Shown: positions 39,252 to 50,952, numbered from the stretch's first letter. The stretch is 64,000 nucleotides of DNA from Methanomicrobiales archaeon (GCA_025358115.1 JANYKQ010000078.1:1-64000); one strand, 5' to 3'. The notes: generated from the sequence alone by a model not told the origin. Made by a program: numbers and translations.

Positions 39252-40157
39252 TCACTCATCACGCATAAACTTTTCAATGAGCCGGATCTCTTCCCTGCCC
39301 CCGACATAGATCGGAGTGACATCATCGATCCCTTGTGGAGTTATATCCAGGATATCATTCCTTCCATTACTGATTGCCCCCCCGGCTTCGCAGATGATCT
39401 TTCCCATCGGGTTGGCTTCATACAGGAGTCTCAGTTTTCCCTTTTCCCTTCCCTTAAAGCCGGGGTAGGTAAATACGCCACCCTTATGGAGGATCTGGTG
39501 GACATCGGCAACAAAACAGCCGCTGAACCGGAGTTTATACCCGGAATGCTCGAGATTCTCGATCCATCGGGCGTGGGCAGGGAAGTAATCCCTCCTCAGG
39601 GCACCGGGTGCATATATCTTCCCTTCCGGAATTTTGAGATCCCGGTGACGCAGGAAAAATTCACCCGTATCATCAAGGGCAAATTCATGAACACCTTTTC
39701 CGGTAGTAAATGTCAGGGTTGTCAGGGGACCGTAGAGGATATACAGGGCCGCAATCATTGACGCGCCCTTTTCCAGGACATGACCGGGATAGATACCAAT
39801 GATCGAACCCGTGCAGAGGTTAACATCGATAAGCGATGATCCGTCAAGAGGATCGATGACAACGCCGAAGTTGTTCTTCGGATTATCCACCTCAATAATC
39901 TTATGCTGCTCTTCCGTGGCGATATACCTGACGAGCCGTGTCTGCTGTAATCCTGAAATGAAGACATCATCGGCATACATGTCGAGAGCCATCTGCTCTT
40001 CGCCGTACATATTCTTGGTACTTTCATCTGCCGGGGTTTTCCTGATCGAACAGAAAAATCCTTTCTTCACTTGCTGAGCCTGTTTGCCCAAAAAGAGAAT
40101 TAACTCCATCAGGTTTTTTTCTGTTCCTGCGCTGACAAGGAAATCTTTGAGTATCAT
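39252..40157 (-). CDS. fbp: class I fructose-1,6-bisphosphatase
   Basis: [41 protein letters not shown]. Confidence 0.93.
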   Translation of the reverse strand: MILKDFLVSAGTEKNLMELILFLGKQAQQVKKGFFCSIRKTPADESTKNMYGEEQMALDMYADDVFISGLQQTRLVRYIATEEQHKIIEVDNPKNNFGVVIDPLDGSSLIDVNLCTGSIIGIYPGHVLEKGASMIAALYILYGPLTTLTFTTGKGVHEFALDDTGEFFLRHRDLKIPEGKIYAPGALRRDYFPAHARWIENLEHSGYKLRFSGCFVADVHQILHKGGVFTYPGFKGREKGKLRLLYEANPMGKIICEAGGAISNGRNDILDITPQGIDDVTPIYVGGREEIRLIEKFMRDE

Positions 40158-41052
40158 GTTTTACTTCCTTCCTCTACACCAGAGAGGGACAAACCAATGA
40201 TCATCCTACCGGATTTCCGGACTCTTCTGTCTAGTCGTTTGATTTCGTTGTTTATCAGGATTATTATCCATCCGTACCGATTCTCGCATAATCAATCCTT
40301 GTCCGTTGAAGTTAGCGGCCACTTCAGGTGCACGGCGTCGCAATCGCGCGATGAATACAGGGCCTTATGACAATCAGTGGCTGATTACAAGGAACTGACG
40401 GGTATATCCTAAACAAGGGCTGATGAACATGGAAAACGAAACGTATACCTAATTCATTGAGCAGAGAAGTTCTCCGGGCAACCGGAAAGAAAAAAATCTA
40501 CCGGAAACCGAAGCATGAGTGATTGCATTCTGACACGTTTCCGATTTTGCTACCAACTCACAAGTCAAAACAGCCGGAGAGTTCCGGAGCAGGACCCGGG
40601 AACACGTATTTGATCATTTGATGATTCACCTTTTTTGGGCATATGTTTTGCCTGTTTTGTTCAACAATTTTCGTTTCTCGTTTCACATTTTCATAGCCGA
40701 CCCTGCTGAAAAAATTTTCAATTGCGTGCAGGGGTGTCAGTTAGCGAACCGTGGCACGGATAATTATCCGCGGCGCGGATGTACAACTGACAACAGATTA
40801 TTTTCTCCGGGGTGGTGATCCGGCTCTTGAAGTTAAGAGTCGATTGAAAAAATGTGAGCAGGGGGTGGAGGATCGATTGAAAATTTTTTGGTGCGAGAAC
40901 GATCGCGGTTTTTTTATGAAACAGATCCGGGTTTTGGGCCGGGGACTTCTCCGGCAAAGGATCTCCATGGGTTCAGATCCAGGTTTTTTCAACAGAAACA
41001 TAAAATTGGATTATTGATGAAAGACAAGACAGGCCCATCCTCATCATTCATC

Positions 41053-41487
41053 CTATACAGACCCTGTTGCGATCCTGAATTTTACTTCGAGAACACCATT
41101 TTTGATAGAGGTCTGCATTGAACCGGAATCTACCAGAGGGATGGCGGCTGTTGTAATATACCGCCTGCCAGCTCCATCGGCATCAATGATGAGCAGATTT
41201 CCCTTTAGAGTGAGATGGACAGATTCCCGGGTTGCACCCGGCAATTCGGCAATCACCATCACCTCATCTTCGATCCGGTGTACCTCCGGAATGGGATCAG
41301 ATATTGAATATGAGGGCATCGTTTCACGGTCCTCAATATGTGCGGGGCGGGTTTCGCCGTCATGGATGAACACAGGATAACGATATTCCCCCGGTATACT
41401 GCTTTTAATGTTCCGGGCCATGCGGGCAAAGAGATGCTCAGCAAGTGTGTCCATCTCACGGAATAGGTCATGAGCATTTTCATTCAT
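41053..41487 (-). CDS. Hsp20/alpha-crystallin small heat shock protein
   Basis: EVMVIAELPGATRESVHLTLKGNLLIIDADG...IPLVDSGSMQTSIKNGVLEVKF. Confidence 0.88.
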   Translation of the reverse strand: MNENAHDLFREMDTLAEHLFARMARNIKSSIPGEYRYPVFIHDGETRPAHIEDRETMPSYSISDPIPEVHRIEDEVMVIAELPGATRESVHLTLKGNLLIIDADGAGRRYITTAAIPLVDSGSMQTSIKNGVLEVKFRIATGSV

Positions 41488-41532
41488 GGTCTTTTCTCCT
41501 TATTTTTCAGACTTTCTGTTGTGATCCTTACT

Positions 41533-43911
41533 TTATTTTTTTTCCAGTTCTCCGGTAAGTTTCTGGATGGCCGCAAAATCTTTTTTGCCGCGATAGGTGG
41601 CCTTCCGGAGCGCGTCAATCGCGGCACCGGCTGCCTTGGTTTGCTTCATTCCGGCTCGATCCAGTGCTGCTGCTGCATTTTTCAGAATGGTGCGCTGCTC
41701 CTCGTTGTAGAGCATCTGCCATGCCTGCTGTTCTGACTTCTCTATGGCTTCACGGTCCAGGGAACCCCTCACATTCAGGAGTGCTGCATCGAAGTGTGCC
41801 TTGGTGATCATCACATTGATGATTGCGTCTTTGCGTTCCTGCTCGGTACGGGTACCCATAAGGATAATGAATTCGCGCATGGCTGCCATCTTGGCTTCGC
41901 GGACGAGCGATTCGATATCAGCACCTACGTACCCTTCGGTCTGTTTCACCAGTGCATCGATATCCACATCCTTTGCAAGAATGCTGCCGGTCTCACCACC
42001 GAGATACACCTCGAAGATCTTCTTCCGGCTCTCTTCATCCGGTGCAGGTACGTAGATATGCCGCTCAAGGCGTCCCGGGCGGAGGAGGGCATCATCCAGC
42101 ATATCCGGGCGATTCGTTGCGGCAAGGATGGTGACGTTCTTGAGTTCTTCCAGGCCGTCAAGTTCCGTGAGGATCTGGGAGACCACGCTCTCGGTGACAT
42201 GGGATGACCCCTGGTAGCTTCCCCGTTTTGGTACCAGGGCATCTATCTCGTCGAAGAAGATGATCGATGGTGACGCCATCCGCGCTTTCCGGAAGATCTC
42301 CCTGACTCCTTTTTCTGACTCCCCTACCCATTTCGAGAGGAGTTCCGGACCTTTGACAGCGATGAAATTGCATTCGCTCTCGTTTGCCACTGCTTTTGCC
42401 AGCAGGGTCTTTCCGGTACCGGGCGGACCGAAGAGGAGAATCCCTTTGGGGGGTTTGGTCTGGAGTCGCTCGAATACATCAGGATACTTCAGCGGCCATT
42501 CCACAGCTTCCTTAAGCTCCTGTTTGGTCTCTTCGAGGCCGCCCACCATCTTCCAGGTAATGTCAGGAACTTCTACCAGCACTTCTCGCATTGCTGAAGG
42601 CTCGACATGCTTGCGGGCTTCGGCAAAGTCTTCGTTGGTCACCCGGAGTGCATCGAGCACTTCATCGGGGATCTCCTCGTTGATATTTATGAGAGGGATT
42701 ACTTTGCGGAGAGCATGCATGGCGGCTTCCTTGACCAGCAATGCAACATCAGCCCCGACAAAACCGTGAGTGGAATTGGCATACTCCTCGATTTTCACAT
42801 TGTCTGCCAGCGGTACACCACGGGTGTGAACCTGGAAGATCTCCATGCGACCTTTCTTGTCGGGAATCCCGATCTCAATCTCCCGGTCAAACCTCCCGCC
42901 ACGGCGGAGTGCCGGGTCGATGGAGTCCGGAAGGTTTGTCGCAGCGATCACAATGACCTGCCCCCGCCCTTTCAGCCCGTCCATAAGGGCAAGGAGCTGG
43001 GCAACCACGCGTCGTTCAAGTTCTCCTTTTGTATCCTCACGCTTGGGTGCAATAGAGTCAACTTCATCAATGAAGATGATCGCCGGTGCATTCGCCTGCG
43101 CCTCTTCAAAGACTTCCCGGAGTTTCCCCTCACTGGCACCATAGGTTCCGCTCACGATCTCCGGACCGGAGATTGTAATGAAGTGAGCATCCACTTCATT
43201 TGCCACAGCTTTTGCGATCAGGGTCTTACCGGTTCCCGGAGGGCCGTAGAGAAGCACCCCCTTGGGGGGCTGGATACCCAGGCGCTCAAAGATCTCGGGG
43301 TGTCGCAGCGGAAGTTCGATCATCTCCCGTACGAGCTGGAGCTCCCGGCCAAGCCCGCCGATATCTTCGTAATGGATATCGGAAACTTCCCTCATTCCCT
43401 CTTCGGGTTTATAGGGCTCTTCCTTGAGTTCGATCTCGGTATCATCCGTGACAATCGCTATTCCCTTCGGGGAAACTTTTGCTATCACCAGGGTGATCGC
43501 ATTTCCTATCACATCGACGCGGACGGTCTGGCCTTCCATTACCGACCGGCCGCGCAACACCCGGGCAAGGTACTGTTCACCCCCGACAAGCCGGATCGGC
43601 TGGGTGGGCTGGATCACCACCTTTTTGGCATACACCGCCTCGGATTTCCTGATCTTGACCCGCTCATCGATACCGGTACCGGCATTTCCCCGTATGTTCC
43701 CATCAATACGGAGGATGGAGTAGCCTGAATCCTGCGCAAACCCGGGCCAGACAACCGCTGCTGCCTTCTTCTTTCCCTGGATCTCGATCACATCACCCGA
43801 GACCAGCCCGAGCTTCTTCATCACTTCAATGCTCACCCGGGCAATGCCACGACCGGCATCATCGTGAGTCGCTTCCTTTACCGTAACTTCTGCAAAATCT
43901 TTTTCAGTCAT
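41533..43911 (-). CDS. CDC48/VCP-like AAA ATPase
   Basis: two AAA modules ([34 protein letters not shown]), CDC48 N-domain ([16 protein letters not shown]). Confidence 0.96.
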   Translation of the reverse strand: MTEKDFAEVTVKEATHDDAGRGIARVSIEVMKKLGLVSGDVIEIQGKKKAAAVVWPGFAQDSGYSILRIDGNIRGNAGTGIDERVKIRKSEAVYAKKVVIQPTQPIRLVGGEQYLARVLRGRSVMEGQTVRVDVIGNAITLVIAKVSPKGIAIVTDDTEIELKEEPYKPEEGMREVSDIHYEDIGGLGRELQLVREMIELPLRHPEIFERLGIQPPKGVLLYGPPGTGKTLIAKAVANEVDAHFITISGPEIVSGTYGASEGKLREVFEEAQANAPAIIFIDEVDSIAPKREDTKGELERRVVAQLLALMDGLKGRGQVIVIAATNLPDSIDPALRRGGRFDREIEIGIPDKKGRMEIFQVHTRGVPLADNVKIEEYANSTHGFVGADVALLVKEAAMHALRKVIPLININEEIPDEVLDALRVTNEDFAEARKHVEPSAMREVLVEVPDITWKMVGGLEETKQELKEAVEWPLKYPDVFERLQTKPPKGILLFGPPGTGKTLLAKAVANESECNFIAVKGPELLSKWVGESEKGVREIFRKARMASPSIIFFDEIDALVPKRGSYQGSSHVTESVVSQILTELDGLEELKNVTILAATNRPDMLDDALLRPGRLERHIYVPAPDEESRKKIFEVYLGGETGSILAKDVDIDALVKQTEGYVGADIESLVREAKMAAMREFIILMGTRTEQERKDAIINVMITKAHFDAALLNVRGSLDREAIEKSEQQAWQMLYNEEQRTILKNAAAALDRAGMKQTKAAGAAIDALRKATYRGKKDFAAIQKLTGELEKK

Positions 43912-43956
43912 CGTAAAACACCTCGTTTGATTAAGGTTTACCATAAGTTAGCGTTT

Positions 43957-43976
43957 AACTATATATATAATATTTG
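43957..43976. promoter_or_regulatory. TATA-rich element in divergent cdc48/thiC intergenic region
   Basis: aactatatatataatatttg. Confidence 0.45.
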
Positions 43977-44222
43977 TTTAAGGAATTTTTCATTTCCGGA
44001 ATCAAAAAGGAGAAAACGTTCATCAGTCAAACCGATTTTGAATGAGCCATTTCCGGGCTAAATCCGGTTTTTTTAGAGAGGTTGTCACAGAACAGTATCC
44101 AATCAAAAACAAAAAAATCTGCTTTATTCCAAATCAACTTTACTTGTTAAGAAGACAAGCCTGTTTTCATTCAGAATTGAAAAAACGAGCCTTTATCTTG
44201 TCTTTACTGCAACCTGTATGCC

Positions 44223-45500
44223 ATGAGTATAGTTGCGGATGCCAAAAAGGGTATCATCACCGAAGAGATGAAGATTGTCGCCAGGCAGGAAGGAGTCACT
44301 GAAGATTTCATCCGGCGGGGCGTTGCCGGCGGCCATATTGTCATCCCGGTCTCACCCTACCGTAAAGTTAAGATCTGCGGTATTGGGGAAGGACTCCGCA
44401 CCAAGGTCAATGCATCCATTGGTACATCCACCGATATCGTTGATATCCCCCAGGAGATCGAAAAGGCAAAACAGGCCGAGCGTGCCGGTGCCGACACCCT
44501 GATGGAACTTTCAACCGGTGGCGATTTTGTCGAGATCCGCAAACAGGTTATTGCAAACACCAGCCTGTCAGTAGGATGCGTTCCTCTGTATCAGGCATTT
44601 ATTGAAGCTGCGATCAAGGATGGCGCTGTTGTCAATATGAAAGAGGACGACCTCTTCAGGATCACTGCCGAGCAGGCAAAACTCGGAACCAACTTCATGG
44701 CCATCCATACCGGCATCAACTTCGAGACAATCAAGCGGCTGAAAAACCAGGGTCGTCACGGGGGCCTTGTCTCACGCGGCGGGGCATTCATGACCGCATG
44801 GATGCTTCACAATGAAAAGGAGAACCCGCTCTATAGCGAATTTGATTACCTGCTCGAGATCATGAAGGAGCACGAAGTCACCCTCTCCATGGGTAACGGT
44901 ATGCGCGCCGGTGCCATCCATGACGCAACCGATCGTGCTGCTGTCCAGGAACTGCTCATCAATGCAGAACTTGCCGATATTGCTCACAAGCAGAATGTCC
45001 CGGTCATTGTCGAAGGCCCGGGCCATGTTCCAATCGATGAGATTGCCGCAAATGTCACGCTGATGAAACGCGTCACCAACAACAAGCCGTTCTACATGCT
45101 CGGACCTATTGTGACCGATATCGCCCCGGGGTACGATGACCGGGTTGCAGCAATCGGCGCTGCAATCTCGTCATCCCTTGGTGCTGATTTCATCTGCTAC
45201 GTAACTCCTGCAGAACACCTTGCCCTGCCAACACCTGAAGAAGTTTATGAAGGGGTCATGAGTTCACGCATAGCCGCTCATGTCGGGGACATGATCAAAC
45301 TCAAAAAGACCCGGGATCTCGATCTCGAGATGGGACATGCCCGCAGAGATCTTGACTGGGATCGACAGTTTGCCGTTGCCATGAACCCTGAACGGGCAAA
45401 AGCCATCCGCAAGGAACGTATGCCCGCAGACACCGATGGTTGCACCATGTGCGGCGACTATTGTGCTATCAAGATCGTGAACAAGCATTTCCAGTTCTGA
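44223..45500 (+). CDS. thiC: phosphomethylpyrimidine synthase
   Basis: NASIGTS, EGPGHVP, MLGPIVTDIAPGYD, MCGDYCAIK. Confidence 0.95.
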   Translation: MSIVADAKKGIITEEMKIVARQEGVTEDFIRRGVAGGHIVIPVSPYRKVKICGIGEGLRTKVNASIGTSTDIVDIPQEIEKAKQAERAGADTLMELSTGGDFVEIRKQVIANTSLSVGCVPLYQAFIEAAIKDGAVVNMKEDDLFRITAEQAKLGTNFMAIHTGINFETIKRLKNQGRHGGLVSRGGAFMTAWMLHNEKENPLYSEFDYLLEIMKEHEVTLSMGNGMRAGAIHDATDRAAVQELLINAELADIAHKQNVPVIVEGPGHVPIDEIAANVTLMKRVTNNKPFYMLGPIVTDIAPGYDDRVAAIGAAISSSLGADFICYVTPAEHLALPTPEEVYEGVMSSRIAAHVGDMIKLKKTRDLDLEMGHARRDLDWDRQFAVAMNPERAKAIRKERMPADTDGCTMCGDYCAIKIVNKHFQF

Positions 45501-45707
45501 TCCCGATCCACTCTTTTTTTATCACATATTGTAATAATATTCAGGATTTTTATCAAGATGCCATAAGCAGGTCACAGGATTTACCGACATCATCATCTCA
45601 CACTATGGAGCACATACGACAGATTGTCTGCCCGATTAAGATACCAATACTGCAACCTTAAACTCAAATACAGCCAAATAATCTTCCTGCAAAAACAATC
45701 CGGCACG

Positions 45708-46517
45708 GTGATCATAATCAAACTCAACTTCGGGGGATTTGTTTCCCTCTCAACGATAGACTGGCGGGGAAAGGCAGTCTGCACTCTTTTTTTACGGGGT
45801 TGCCCGTTACGATGTACGTACTGCCAGAATGAAACTATCCAGACCGGTGAAGATTACCGTGATATTGATGAGATCACGGCAATGATCAAAACCTCATCAC
45901 CCTATATCAGCGGGGTTGTTTTTTCCGGAGGTGAACCGGCGTGGCAGAAAGAGGCTTTGATTGTATTGGCCCGTTATTCAAAAAAGATGGACCTGAGTGT
46001 CGGGATCCAGACCAATGGGTTTTTTCCAGATACCCTGGAAGCATTAATTATGGAAGGGTTGCTGGATAAAGTCGCAATCGATTACAAAACAACCTGGGAA
46101 GGATATTCCGGTACAACTGAAGGCTACAACCCCCTTGCAAAAGAAAATTACAAACGAAATGTCCAGAAATCAATAGGTATCTGTAAAAAAGCAGTTGAAA
46201 ATAAACAATTGGATGAGTTTGAAGTAGTGTTTACCATATTCTATGAGAACCAGGAATATATCCGGCAGATCTCGGACAAGATCGGCGATGTGCCCCTTGT
46301 TCTCCAGCAGGGTGAGCATAAGATCGCACCAATGCGGAGTGCAACTCCTGAAATGACCGAAGGGGAATATATCTGTAAGAAACAAACACAACAGAAACGA
46401 CATCCCCCGCTCAGACTCAATGAGATCAAAGAAATTGCAGATACCCTGAAAAAAACGGTGCGCATAAGAACGCGGGATATCGGGGAAATATCGTATAACT
46501 GGAGACATATCCTGTGA
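45708..46517 (+). CDS. radical SAM protein, anaerobic RNR activating protein (NrdG)-like; GTG start proposed
   Basis: GGFVSLSTIDWRGKAVCTLFLRGCPLRCTYCQN; VVFSGGEPAWQ. Confidence 0.85.
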   Translation: MIIIKLNFGGFVSLSTIDWRGKAVCTLFLRGCPLRCTYCQNETIQTGEDYRDIDEITAMIKTSSPYISGVVFSGGEPAWQKEALIVLARYSKKMDLSVGIQTNGFFPDTLEALIMEGLLDKVAIDYKTTWEGYSGTTEGYNPLAKENYKRNVQKSIGICKKAVENKQLDEFEVVFTIFYENQEYIRQISDKIGDVPLVLQQGEHKIAPMRSATPEMTEGEYICKKQTQQKRHPPLRLNEIKEIADTLKKTVRIRTRDIGEISYNWRHIL

Positions 46518-47062
46518 AAGTAATTGGCGTTGTCGGGCTGCCCGCAAGCGGTAAAGGTGAGTTTTCAAAGATAGCTGCAGAATCAGGTATCCCGGTCATA
46601 GTCATGGGCGATATGATCCGGGCTGCGGTTTCCAGAGCGGGACTGGAACCAAACGATGCAAATTTCGGTGCAACCGCAAACCGGCTCCGGGCAGAGAACG
46701 GCATGGATGCAATCGCGGCATTATGTATACCTGTCATAAACAACCAGACTGCCCCTCTTGTCCTTGTAGACGGGATTCGCGGAGATGCTGAGGTTCGTCT
46801 GTTCCGGAAGCAATTCCCTGCGTTTACCCTTATCAGCATCGATTCTTCGTTTGAAAAACGACTGGACCGGATCAGGGCACGCGGCCGTTCCGATGATTTT
46901 GTCCTGCCCGAATCCCTGCATAGACGCGATGAACGTGAGATGACCTGGGGGCTGGGAAAGGCACTTGCAGAAGCGGATATCAATATAAGAAACGAGGGTA
47001 GTCTTGAGGAATTCTCAGCAGAAGTAATATCTGTCCTTGCCTCACTGGGGCGTGAGCGATGA
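46514..47062 (+). CDS. P-loop nucleotide kinase-like protein (UPF0200-like)
   Basis: VVGLPASGKGEFSKIA Walker A; VLVDGIRGDAEV. Confidence 0.8.
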   Translation: MKVIGVVGLPASGKGEFSKIAAESGIPVIVMGDMIRAAVSRAGLEPNDANFGATANRLRAENGMDAIAALCIPVINNQTAPLVLVDGIRGDAEVRLFRKQFPAFTLISIDSSFEKRLDRIRARGRSDDFVLPESLHRRDEREMTWGLGKALAEADINIRNEGSLEEFSAEVISVLASLGRER

Positions 47063-47832
47063 CAATCAAACCGTATTTCTCCTCTTCATCAAAAGTCTGG
47101 GATGAGATCGCATGGGTATACGGGATCGAAGAAGCGGGTTACGAGGGGTGGGAGATCGTAGCGGACGGGAACTACAAACTGGATAATCCGGAATGTTTCA
47201 GGAAAATACAAGAGGTGATTGCGAGCACGCATCTCGGTATTTCCGTGCATGCCCCTTTTGGCGATCTGAACCTCGCCACGTTAAACGATCCCATATGGCG
47301 CGAATCGATCCGGCAGATCTGCACATGTATAACATTTGCATCTGAAATCGCAGACCGGATCACCATTCATCCCGGCTATCTTTCCCCGGTTGGCAAACTG
47401 GTGCCCCAGAAAGTCTGGAATCTCCAGAAAGAGGCTCTCCGGCAGATCGGGAAATGTGCTGCTGAACATTCAGTAGTGGCATGCGTTGAGAACATGATCG
47501 GGGTAAAAGAATTCCTCTGCCAGCTTCCTGAAGAACTGATCGGCATGACGGAAGGAATCGAAGGGATCGGCATGACCTTTGATTTCGGTCATGCAAATAC
47601 CCTGGGCAAAGTGAACAGCTTCCTGCCGTATGTAAATAAGGCCAGTCACATCCATATCCATGACAATCACGGTACTTCCGATGAACATCTGGCACTTGGG
47701 GACGGACTCATCAACTGGCCTGTTGTCGGGAAGGCTGTAGCAGGGAATTATAACGGGATTGTTGTTATCGAAGGACGATCAGTGGAAGAAGCAAGAAAGA
47801 GCCTGCCGATATTCCGGAAGTGTTTTTCATGA
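47059..47832 (+). CDS. sugar phosphate isomerase/epimerase-like TIM barrel
   Basis: SVHAPFGDLNLA, CVENMIG, GMTFDFGHANTLG, HIHIHDNHGTSDEHLALGDGLINW. Confidence 0.85.
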   Translation: MTIKPYFSSSSKVWDEIAWVYGIEEAGYEGWEIVADGNYKLDNPECFRKIQEVIASTHLGISVHAPFGDLNLATLNDPIWRESIRQICTCITFASEIADRITIHPGYLSPVGKLVPQKVWNLQKEALRQIGKCAAEHSVVACVENMIGVKEFLCQLPEELIGMTEGIEGIGMTFDFGHANTLGKVNSFLPYVNKASHIHIHDNHGTSDEHLALGDGLINWPVVGKAVAGNYNGIVVIEGRSVEEARKSLPIFRKCFS

Positions 47833-48767
47833 GTGGCGAGACCCTGCATATCTATTTCCTTGGCACAGCCGGTGCCCTGCCGACACCGCAGCGCAATCCA
47901 CCCTGCATTATGATACGGCGCGGAGCAGATACCCTGCTCTTTGACTGCGGGGAAGGGGCCCAGCAGCAGATGATGAGAGCCCGTTGCGGGTTCTTGGTCA
48001 ATGCGATCTTTGTCACTCACTGGCATGCGGATCACTTTCTCGGTATCTTCGGCCTTGTGCAGACGATGTCATTCAACGGGCGCACCGAACCACTCACCAT
48101 CTACGGACCGGAGTGGATACAGGAATTTGTCACTACCCTGCGTCATGTCACCCGGTTCAACCTCAAATTCACGATTGACGCGGTTGAACTTAACCACGGT
48201 TCATGGGTGCGGTTCGACGGGTATACAGTCACCGCATTTGCAGTAAGCCACGGCATGCCGGCACTGGGGTATTCCCTTGAAGAAGATCCCCGCCCGGGCA
48301 GGTTTGACCGCGAAGGAGCAATCGCGCTCGGGGTTCCGCCGGGTCCCCTTTTTGGCAGGCTCCAGCGCGGGGAAGCGATCACCATAGGTCCTGAAGGGCA
48401 GAAGCGTGAAATAAAACCTGAAGATGTGCTTGGCACTCCCCGGCCCGGGCGCAAAATTGTTTACACCGGCGATACCCGCGCAGTCCATAACTCCTTAGGA
48501 GAGGTTGCCCGGCATGCAGATCTCCTGATCCACGATGCAACCTACGATGAGACTGAAGCCAACAGGGCCAATGAATTCTACCATGCAACAGCAGCCCAGG
48601 CCGGAGATGCTGCAACGGTCCTGCAAGCCCGCACGCTTGTTCTTGTCCACATCAGTTCACGATATACAGATTCACAGGCCCATGTGAGCGATGCAAAACA
48701 GAAATTCACCGGCCCGGTTATTTCACCCAATGATCTCGATATGATTGAAGTGCCATTCCGGGATTGA
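47829..48767 (+). CDS. rnz: ribonuclease Z
   Basis: FLGTAGALPTPQRNPPC, FDCGEGAQQQMM, FVTHWHADHFLG, YTGDTR, HDATYDE, HISSRY. Confidence 0.95.
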   Translation: MSGETLHIYFLGTAGALPTPQRNPPCIMIRRGADTLLFDCGEGAQQQMMRARCGFLVNAIFVTHWHADHFLGIFGLVQTMSFNGRTEPLTIYGPEWIQEFVTTLRHVTRFNLKFTIDAVELNHGSWVRFDGYTVTAFAVSHGMPALGYSLEEDPRPGRFDREGAIALGVPPGPLFGRLQRGEAITIGPEGQKREIKPEDVLGTPRPGRKIVYTGDTRAVHNSLGEVARHADLLIHDATYDETEANRANEFYHATAAQAGDAATVLQARTLVLVHISSRYTDSQAHVSDAKQKFTGPVISPNDLDMIEVPFRD

Positions 48768-48928
48768 CCCGTTCCATATTTTTAGGTATTTTTACCTTTT
48801 TTGTGAATAACAAGTAAATTAAATCTTCAGACACCCATTCATGAATATACAGAGCAATATCAAAATAGCGCGGCATTGACGAAAATCGTACAAAATGCCC
48901 GTTTCGCTGTGTGTGTGGTGAGAACAAA

Positions 48929-50776
48929 ATGGAAAATAACGATTCAAACAATGTGCTTGTGTACCGTCTTGGCGCAGGCTGTGATCTTGCAGATATCGAA
49001 GCAGGAAATATCTACCAGGGAAAGGTGCAGGGCTTTGCAACCTTTGGCATGTTCGTACAATTAAATGACCGGATCAAGGGACTTGTGCACAAGAGCAATG
49101 TTAAGGCTGAACACAAAGAACGCGATTCCATCCTTGTAAAAGTACGCGAAGTCCGGCCAAACGGCAATATCGATCTCGAAGAAGTGCAGTACCAGGTTTA
49201 CCAGGTGGAGAGTGTTGAACGGAAATCCACTACGGTAAGAATTATCGATCTCCCGTCAAAACTGGGAAAGACCGTTGCCATCGAAGGCGAGATCGCCCAG
49301 ATCAAACAGACCAGCGGTCCTACCATATTTACCATTGTTGACGAAACCGGTACCCAGAACGGGGCTGCATTTATCGAAGCCGGTGTACGGGCATATCCTG
49401 AAGCAGAACTTGGGAACATGGTCAAGCTGATCGGTGAAGTGATGATGAGAAACGGTCAGCTCCAGATTGAGGTTGACGGACTATCCATCCTTAATGATGA
49501 AGAAGCAGCGGTTGTCAAAGTAAGGATTGAAAAAGCCCTGGACCTTCGTTCAGAACCGGAGAACATTCCACTCCTGGTCCCCAGCGAGGTCATGGAGAAA
49601 CTCCGTCCCGAGATGAGAAAGGTTGCAAAGATCATCAGAAAAGCGGTCTTTACCTCCCAGCCCATCATCCTGCGGCACCATGCGGATGCAGACGGCATCT
49701 GCTCGGCAGTTGCAATCGAACAGGCGGTCGTTTCCCTTATCCGCGAGTGCGGTGGTGACTTTGATGCCGAATACTTCTTATTCAAGCGGGCTCCTTCAAA
49801 AGCACCGTTCTACGAGATCGAAGATATCACCCGTGATCTTGACTTCTCGTTAAAAGACCATGTCCGTTTCGGCCAGAAGATGCCCCTCGTGATCCTCACC
49901 GACAACGGATCAACTGAAGAGGACGAACCTTCTTATAAGATTGCCAGTGTCTATGAGATCCCGTTTGTGGTAATCGACCACCATCACCCGGATACTTCCA
50001 TCGACAAATACCTCCTCGCCCATGTCAATCCCTACCATGTCGGGGGAGACTTCGGGATTACGGCCGGTATGCTCGGCACTGAAGTCGCACGGCTGATCAA
50101 CCCAAAAGTCGAACAATTAATTCGCCACCTCCCTGCAGTAGCAGCCGTAGGGGATCGTTCCGAGGCTCCCGAACGGGCATTATATCTCGGCCTTGTAAAG
50201 GACAACTTCCCCGAACAGCACTGCAAGGATATTGCCCTGGCACTCGACTACGAGCAGTTCTGGCTCCGGTTTAATGATGGCAGGGAGATTGTAAAGGATA
50301 TCTTAAACTTAACCGGAAATACCGAGCGCCACAAGAAACTCCTGGCCCTCCTGATCGATGGTGCAAATACCATGATTGCCGACCAGATGAGCGCCTGTAT
50401 GGCTCACGTCGATCCCCGTGTTCTGAAAAATGATGCACGCCTCTTCCTCCTGGATGTTGAGATCCATGCCCACAAGTTCACCTTCCCCCCCCCGGGCAAG
50501 ACTTCCGGCGAGGTGCATGACCGCCTCTGCCAGCAGAATGCCGGTAAACCTGTGGTAACTATCGGGTTTGGACCGGACTTTGCCGTGCTCAGGTCCCGTG
50601 GCGTCCTGATGAACATCCCCAAGATGGTCAGGGAACTGCGGGTCGAGATCCCGGGCGGCGGCATCAGCGGTGGCGGACACCTGGTAGTTGGCAGTATAAA
50701 ATTTGTTGAAGGTATGCGCTCTGTGGTCATCGAAGCATTGATAGACAAAATTGCTGATGCCCAGGTACAGCAATAA
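48929..50776 (+). CDS. archaeal DHH-family phosphoesterase with N-terminal S1/OB domains (RecJ-like)
   Basis: S1-like YQGKVQGFATFGMFVQLNDRIKGLVHKSN; HHADADGICSAVAIEQ; VVIDHHHPD; C-terminal GGGISGGGH. Confidence 0.9.
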   Translation: MENNDSNNVLVYRLGAGCDLADIEAGNIYQGKVQGFATFGMFVQLNDRIKGLVHKSNVKAEHKERDSILVKVREVRPNGNIDLEEVQYQVYQVESVERKSTTVRIIDLPSKLGKTVAIEGEIAQIKQTSGPTIFTIVDETGTQNGAAFIEAGVRAYPEAELGNMVKLIGEVMMRNGQLQIEVDGLSILNDEEAAVVKVRIEKALDLRSEPENIPLLVPSEVMEKLRPEMRKVAKIIRKAVFTSQPIILRHHADADGICSAVAIEQAVVSLIRECGGDFDAEYFLFKRAPSKAPFYEIEDITRDLDFSLKDHVRFGQKMPLVILTDNGSTEEDEPSYKIASVYEIPFVVIDHHHPDTSIDKYLLAHVNPYHVGGDFGITAGMLGTEVARLINPKVEQLIRHLPAVAAVGDRSEAPERALYLGLVKDNFPEQHCKDIALALDYEQFWLRFNDGREIVKDILNLTGNTERHKKLLALLIDGANTMIADQMSACMAHVDPRVLKNDARLFLLDVEIHAHKFTFPPPGKTSGEVHDRLCQQNAGKPVVTIGFGPDFAVLRSRGVLMNIPKMVRELRVEIPGGGISGGGHLVVGSIKFVEGMRSVVIEALIDKIADAQVQQ

Positions 50777-50952
50777 TTTTTTTTTACAAAGATTACCCAT
50801 TTTGTATAATTATCCCCGTAAAATTAAAAACAAACCTGAAAACCTTCGTTTTCAAGAACAGCCTGCCCGGAAGGCCAGATAAATTCTTTCTGGTCGAAAT
50901 TATGGTGCAGCAGGAAAAAAGGGACTGGATTTTTCGCCCGAAAATTAGATAT

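Noticed and set aside
40618-41121. Short ORFs (66-88 aa) in the fbp-hsp20 gap
   Set aside because: Overlapping, no recognisable features; one runs into antisense of hsp20. Treated as possible ncRNA region instead.
42607-43728. 373-aa plus-strand ORF
   Set aside because: Antisense to CDC48, whose AAA motifs are unambiguous.
43945-44222. TPP riboswitch upstream of thiC
   Set aside because: No CTGAGA-type conserved core seen in the leader; TPP riboswitches are rare in archaea.
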